Assembly: GCA_025266875.1 (NCBI GenBank)
Contig: JALLLT010000063.1
Location: forward strand, 62,001-126,000
Direction of reading: 5' to 3'
Source of the DNA: Fennellomyces sp. T-0311
Taxonomy: Eukaryota; Mucoromycota; Mucoromycetes; Mucorales; Lichtheimiaceae
Length of the DNA: 64,000 nt
The translations under genes and the position numbers were made by a program. The first letter of the stretch is position 1. Every line of letters begins with the position of its first letter. The notes under the pieces were generated by a model that searched no databases, had not been told where the DNA came from, and saw only the letters and a list, made by a program, of their open reading frames with translations. Below, piece after piece: positions 60,917 to 64,000 of this stretch.

Positions 60917-63900
60917 ATGTTTTTGAAAGGTGCTTTGGTGAGCATCTCGATGGCCCTTGCGGCTATAACATCGGCTGCGTTTCCGGTTACCCAAAGATTC
61001 GAAAAAAGAGACGAAGGCGACGCGTCGACCAATGGATTGACTGATCTTGTCACTTGGGACAAGCACACCATTATGGTCAATGGTGAAAGACTGTTCCTGT
61101 TCAGTGGTGAATTCCATGTACGTTTTCAAATGTGAAACAGTTTCAGGGCCATTTTTTTTTTAAAAAAAAAACAGTATTATCGAGTTCCATCGCCAGGCCT
61201 TTGGACCGACATTTTGCAAAAGTTCAAGGCACTTGATTACAATGGCGTGTCCTTTTACTTTTTCTGGGGATACCATTCTCCAAAGAAAGGTGTTTATGAC
61301 TTTACCGGCATTCGTGATATCCAAAAGGCATTTGATGCCGCGACGGAAACAGGTCTTCACGTTATTACGCGTGCTGGTCCATACATCAATTCAGAACTGG
61401 TAACTTATGCACACAATTTGAAGAAAGTGTGCAATACTTATTTGAAAGGAAATAGGATTGCGGTGGTTTCCCGAGCTGGCTGATGAACATGCAAAGTCCC
61501 GCAAGAAAATCGAATCCTGAGAATGATGCCGCCAGCAAAGAGTAAATTCTCTTTTTTTTTGGTACATGATGCATCCATTGACTCACAAAAATATGTATAG
61601 ATGGCTTACAGAAATTGACAAGTATATGGCCGCCAACCAAATCACCAAAGGCGGTCCAGTCATCTTGAACCAAATTGATAATGAATTTTCATACAACACA
61701 GATGAACGATACATGGCGATGCTCAAGGAAAAGTTCCTTGAGGATGGCATGGACGTGCCGACCATTTTCAACGATGTCCGAGCCGACGGCAACTTTTTAA
61801 CCGGACCCGGATCTCCCAATATCTATGGCTGGGACCAATACCCGGCAGGCTTCGATTGCAGTAACCCTCTGGCATGGCCCAATAACCGAACCTTGTGGTG
61901 GAGGGAGTTCAGTGCAACCAACAATCCTACGCAACCCATGGCTGTTTGGGAATTCCAGGGTGGCGCTTTCGATCCTTGGGCTGGCCCAGGTTATCCAGCA
62001 TGTTACAAGATGGTGAATGAAGAGTATGCAAAGGTATACTACAAGAACAACTACGCCCAAGGTATCCGCCTTCAGAACTTGTACATGACGTATGGTGGTA
62101 CTTCATGGGGTGGAACGCCAAAGCCAAGTAAGTGTGAATTGAATTTTTTATTAGAGAAGAAATTAATGGTGGGCTTGATTTAAGCCGTCTATACATCTTA
62201 TGATTATGGTGCCGCCATAACCGAGCCTGGTCTCATGACTACCAAGGCATATGAAAACAAGCTTCAAGGTAAAGAAGGATGGTAACCACTGTGACACGGG
62301 TTTTGACTCCTTGGTTTAGCTACTTTCCTTCACACGGTCAAGCCATTCTTGACGACCGAATACTTTGAACCTCAAGTTGACAATAATGATATTATTCTTG
62401 TTGATGGTCTTGCTGATGTCAACACCCCTGCCAAATTCTATGTTGCTCAACATTGGCACTCTTCTTCGAATGACACCGATGAGTATGTTTTCACAGTGTT
62501 TCCTTTATACGTTCATACCCATACATTTTATCTACGTAGGTTTAAAATTACCGCGGAGACAACGAACTTTGGCACCATTGAATTTCCAAGAAGCAGCAAG
62601 CTTATCCTCGACGGACGCGATGCCAAGATTTTGGCCACCGATTACCAATTCAACTCGCAGCACTTGGTCTACTCCACCAGTGAGATTTTTACTCATCAGG
62701 ATATGGGTACACACGACACCATCTTGGTCTATGCGTACGAGGAAGAAGATGGTGAATTCGCCATTAAAGTAGACGGTGGTGCCAATGTCGAAGCCGATGA
62801 GTCTATTACCTCAGAAACTGAGGATGGTATCTTGCAACTTACGTACAAGCATCCCAATGGAACCCAACCCGTGTACATCTCTGGAACCAACAAGGACTTG
62901 CTCGTTCTTATCTCGGGATACACCGAAGCGTTACGCTGGTGGGCGCCTTCCGTTTCCAAGGACAGCCGTGTATTGATTCATGGACCCTACCTCGTTCGAT
63001 CTGCTAAAGTTTCTGAATCCACAGTGGCGTTCACCGGTGACATTGACGAAACCACCGATATCCGAGTTGTTGCTCCCGAAAACATCAACTCGATCACATG
63101 GAACGGCAAAGAGCTGGAAGCCAAGCAAGGCGAGCATGGTATCTGGACTGCCACAATCGAATTCATCGGTCCTGATATACAATATACTGATCTTACGGAG
63201 GCGACTTGGAAGTACAGCCCCGGTTCTCCCGAAACAGAGCCTGACTTTGATGATTCTGACTGGATCACCGCTGACCATCTCTCAACCAACTCGACGACTC
63301 CTCACGATACCTGGCCAATTCTCTATGCTGACGATTATGGTACATTTTAACTTTCTAGATCTTTTATATCATTTTTTAATCATACGATCGATATATAGGC
63401 TACCACACTGGTTGTCTCTGGTTCCGTGGCAAGTTCAATGGCACTTCAGAAATTACCGGCTTCAACCTGACCGCTCATTCTGGTGATGCTTCCGCATGGG
63501 TTGCGTGGCTCAATGGCGAGTATCTCGGCGGCTACACAATTCAACCCGATAATGACTATAGCAACCAAGGATTCGATAACTTGAATGGTACTCTGATTGA
63601 TCCTGAGGGTGAAAACACCATCTCTTTGCTCTTGTGGACCACCGGTCACGAAGATGACTTTAATGCTGATGACGATTACAAATCTGCTCGTGGTTTTACC
63701 AAGGCTGAGCTACTTGGTATCTCCAACTCCACCATTTGGTCGATCGATTGGAAGGTTCAAGGTAAAAGTACATACCCGCGCCACCGTAAATATGAAACTA
63801 AAACACGGAGTGAAAAAAAAGGTAACCTTGGCGGCGAAGATCTTGTTGATCCTGTCCGTGGTCCATACAACGAAGGCGGTCTCTATGGTGAACGCAACGG

Positions 63901-64000
63901 ATGGCATTTACCCGGTTTCCCAGACAACGAATGGGAAGATGTGTCTCTTCCAGAAACCAAGAACCAATCTGGTGTTTCATGGTACCGAACGTCATTCGAC
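60917..64000 (+). CDS. Secreted beta-galactosidase, GH35, partial at window end
   Basis: Exons 60917-61117, 61175-61399, 61456-61541, 61601-62127, 62185-62268, 62320-62482, 62540-63339, 63399-63761, 63822 to beyond 64000. Signal peptide [20 protein letters not shown]. Catalytic motifs are intact: [12 protein letters not shown] (acid/base Glu) and [17 protein letters not shown] (nucleophile Glu). All exons keep frame, so it is likely active. It lacks two introns present in the 51274 gene: its 527-nt fourth exon equals the three exons there exactly. Relative to that gene it has an insertion after YLGGY ([14 protein letters not shown] region, about 63535-63580) in a C-terminal jelly-roll, and a canonical GT donor where the sister uses GC. 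The C-terminal 150 or so residues lie outside the window. Confidence 0.95.

Overview
The window is nuclear DNA of a filamentous fungus. Genes carry many short introns (about 48-75 nt, GTAAGT/GTATGT donors, occasional GC-AG introns), intergenic DNA is AT-rich, and the gene set (Sec20, Cox4, a PHO84-type phosphate permease, fungal GH35 beta-galactosidases, MpaB-like oxygenase, FAS1/GPI protein) is fungal. The family mix (kelch-propeller membrane proteins, F-box/LRR-like remnants, a YxRxS recombinase-like mobile gene) and intron style fit Mucoromycota, probably Mucorales. Genus is not determinable from sequence reading alone.

Layout. 0-9.8 kb: three tandem minus-strand paralogs of a secreted/type I membrane kelch beta-propeller protein with a conserved cytoplasmic tail and shared upstream blocks. 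9.8-28.7 kb: gene-poor, holding a degenerate LRR-like gene, a pol III-type transcription unit with tRNA-like A and B boxes, two related C2H2/CCHC zinc-finger genes (17.3 and 23.9 kb), a pogo-like MITE and a palindromic CACTG-ended MITE. 28.7-46.6 kb: a compact gene block: a small Cys-rich secreted protein, flavin monooxygenase, cytochrome b5-acyl-CoA dehydrogenase fusion, MpaB-like oxygenase, Sec20, a FAS1-domain GPI protein, cytochrome oxidase subunit Cox4, a tail-anchored protein, a rhodanese-persulfide dioxygenase fusion and a phosphate permease. 46.6-64 kb: an expanded GH35 beta-galactosidase cluster with one intact gene (51.3-54.8 kb), one gene running off the end (from 60.9 kb), one full-length pseudogene (47.1-50.3 kb) and one heavily eroded copy (58.4-60.0 kb). 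Mobile DNA sits between the copies: a hAT-like element, a transposon-like unit with a serine-recombinase-like gene bounded by inverted repeat arrays, and a second CACTG MITE.

How genes may work together. The 28-46 kb block holds several mitochondrial/redox functions (Cox4, persulfide oxidation, acyl-CoA dehydrogenation), but they are not a pathway cluster; gene order looks like ordinary housekeeping. The GH35 cluster is a secreted carbohydrate-degradation family evolving by tandem duplication and decay. The most unusual item is the 55.8-57.7 kb element: a multi-exon gene with the Y-x-R-x-S motif of serine recombinases, flanked by a tandem array on the left and an inverted, shorter copy on the right.

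Exon boundaries were derived by hand from splice consensus, reading-frame continuity and paralog comparison; those given exactly keep frame throughout.
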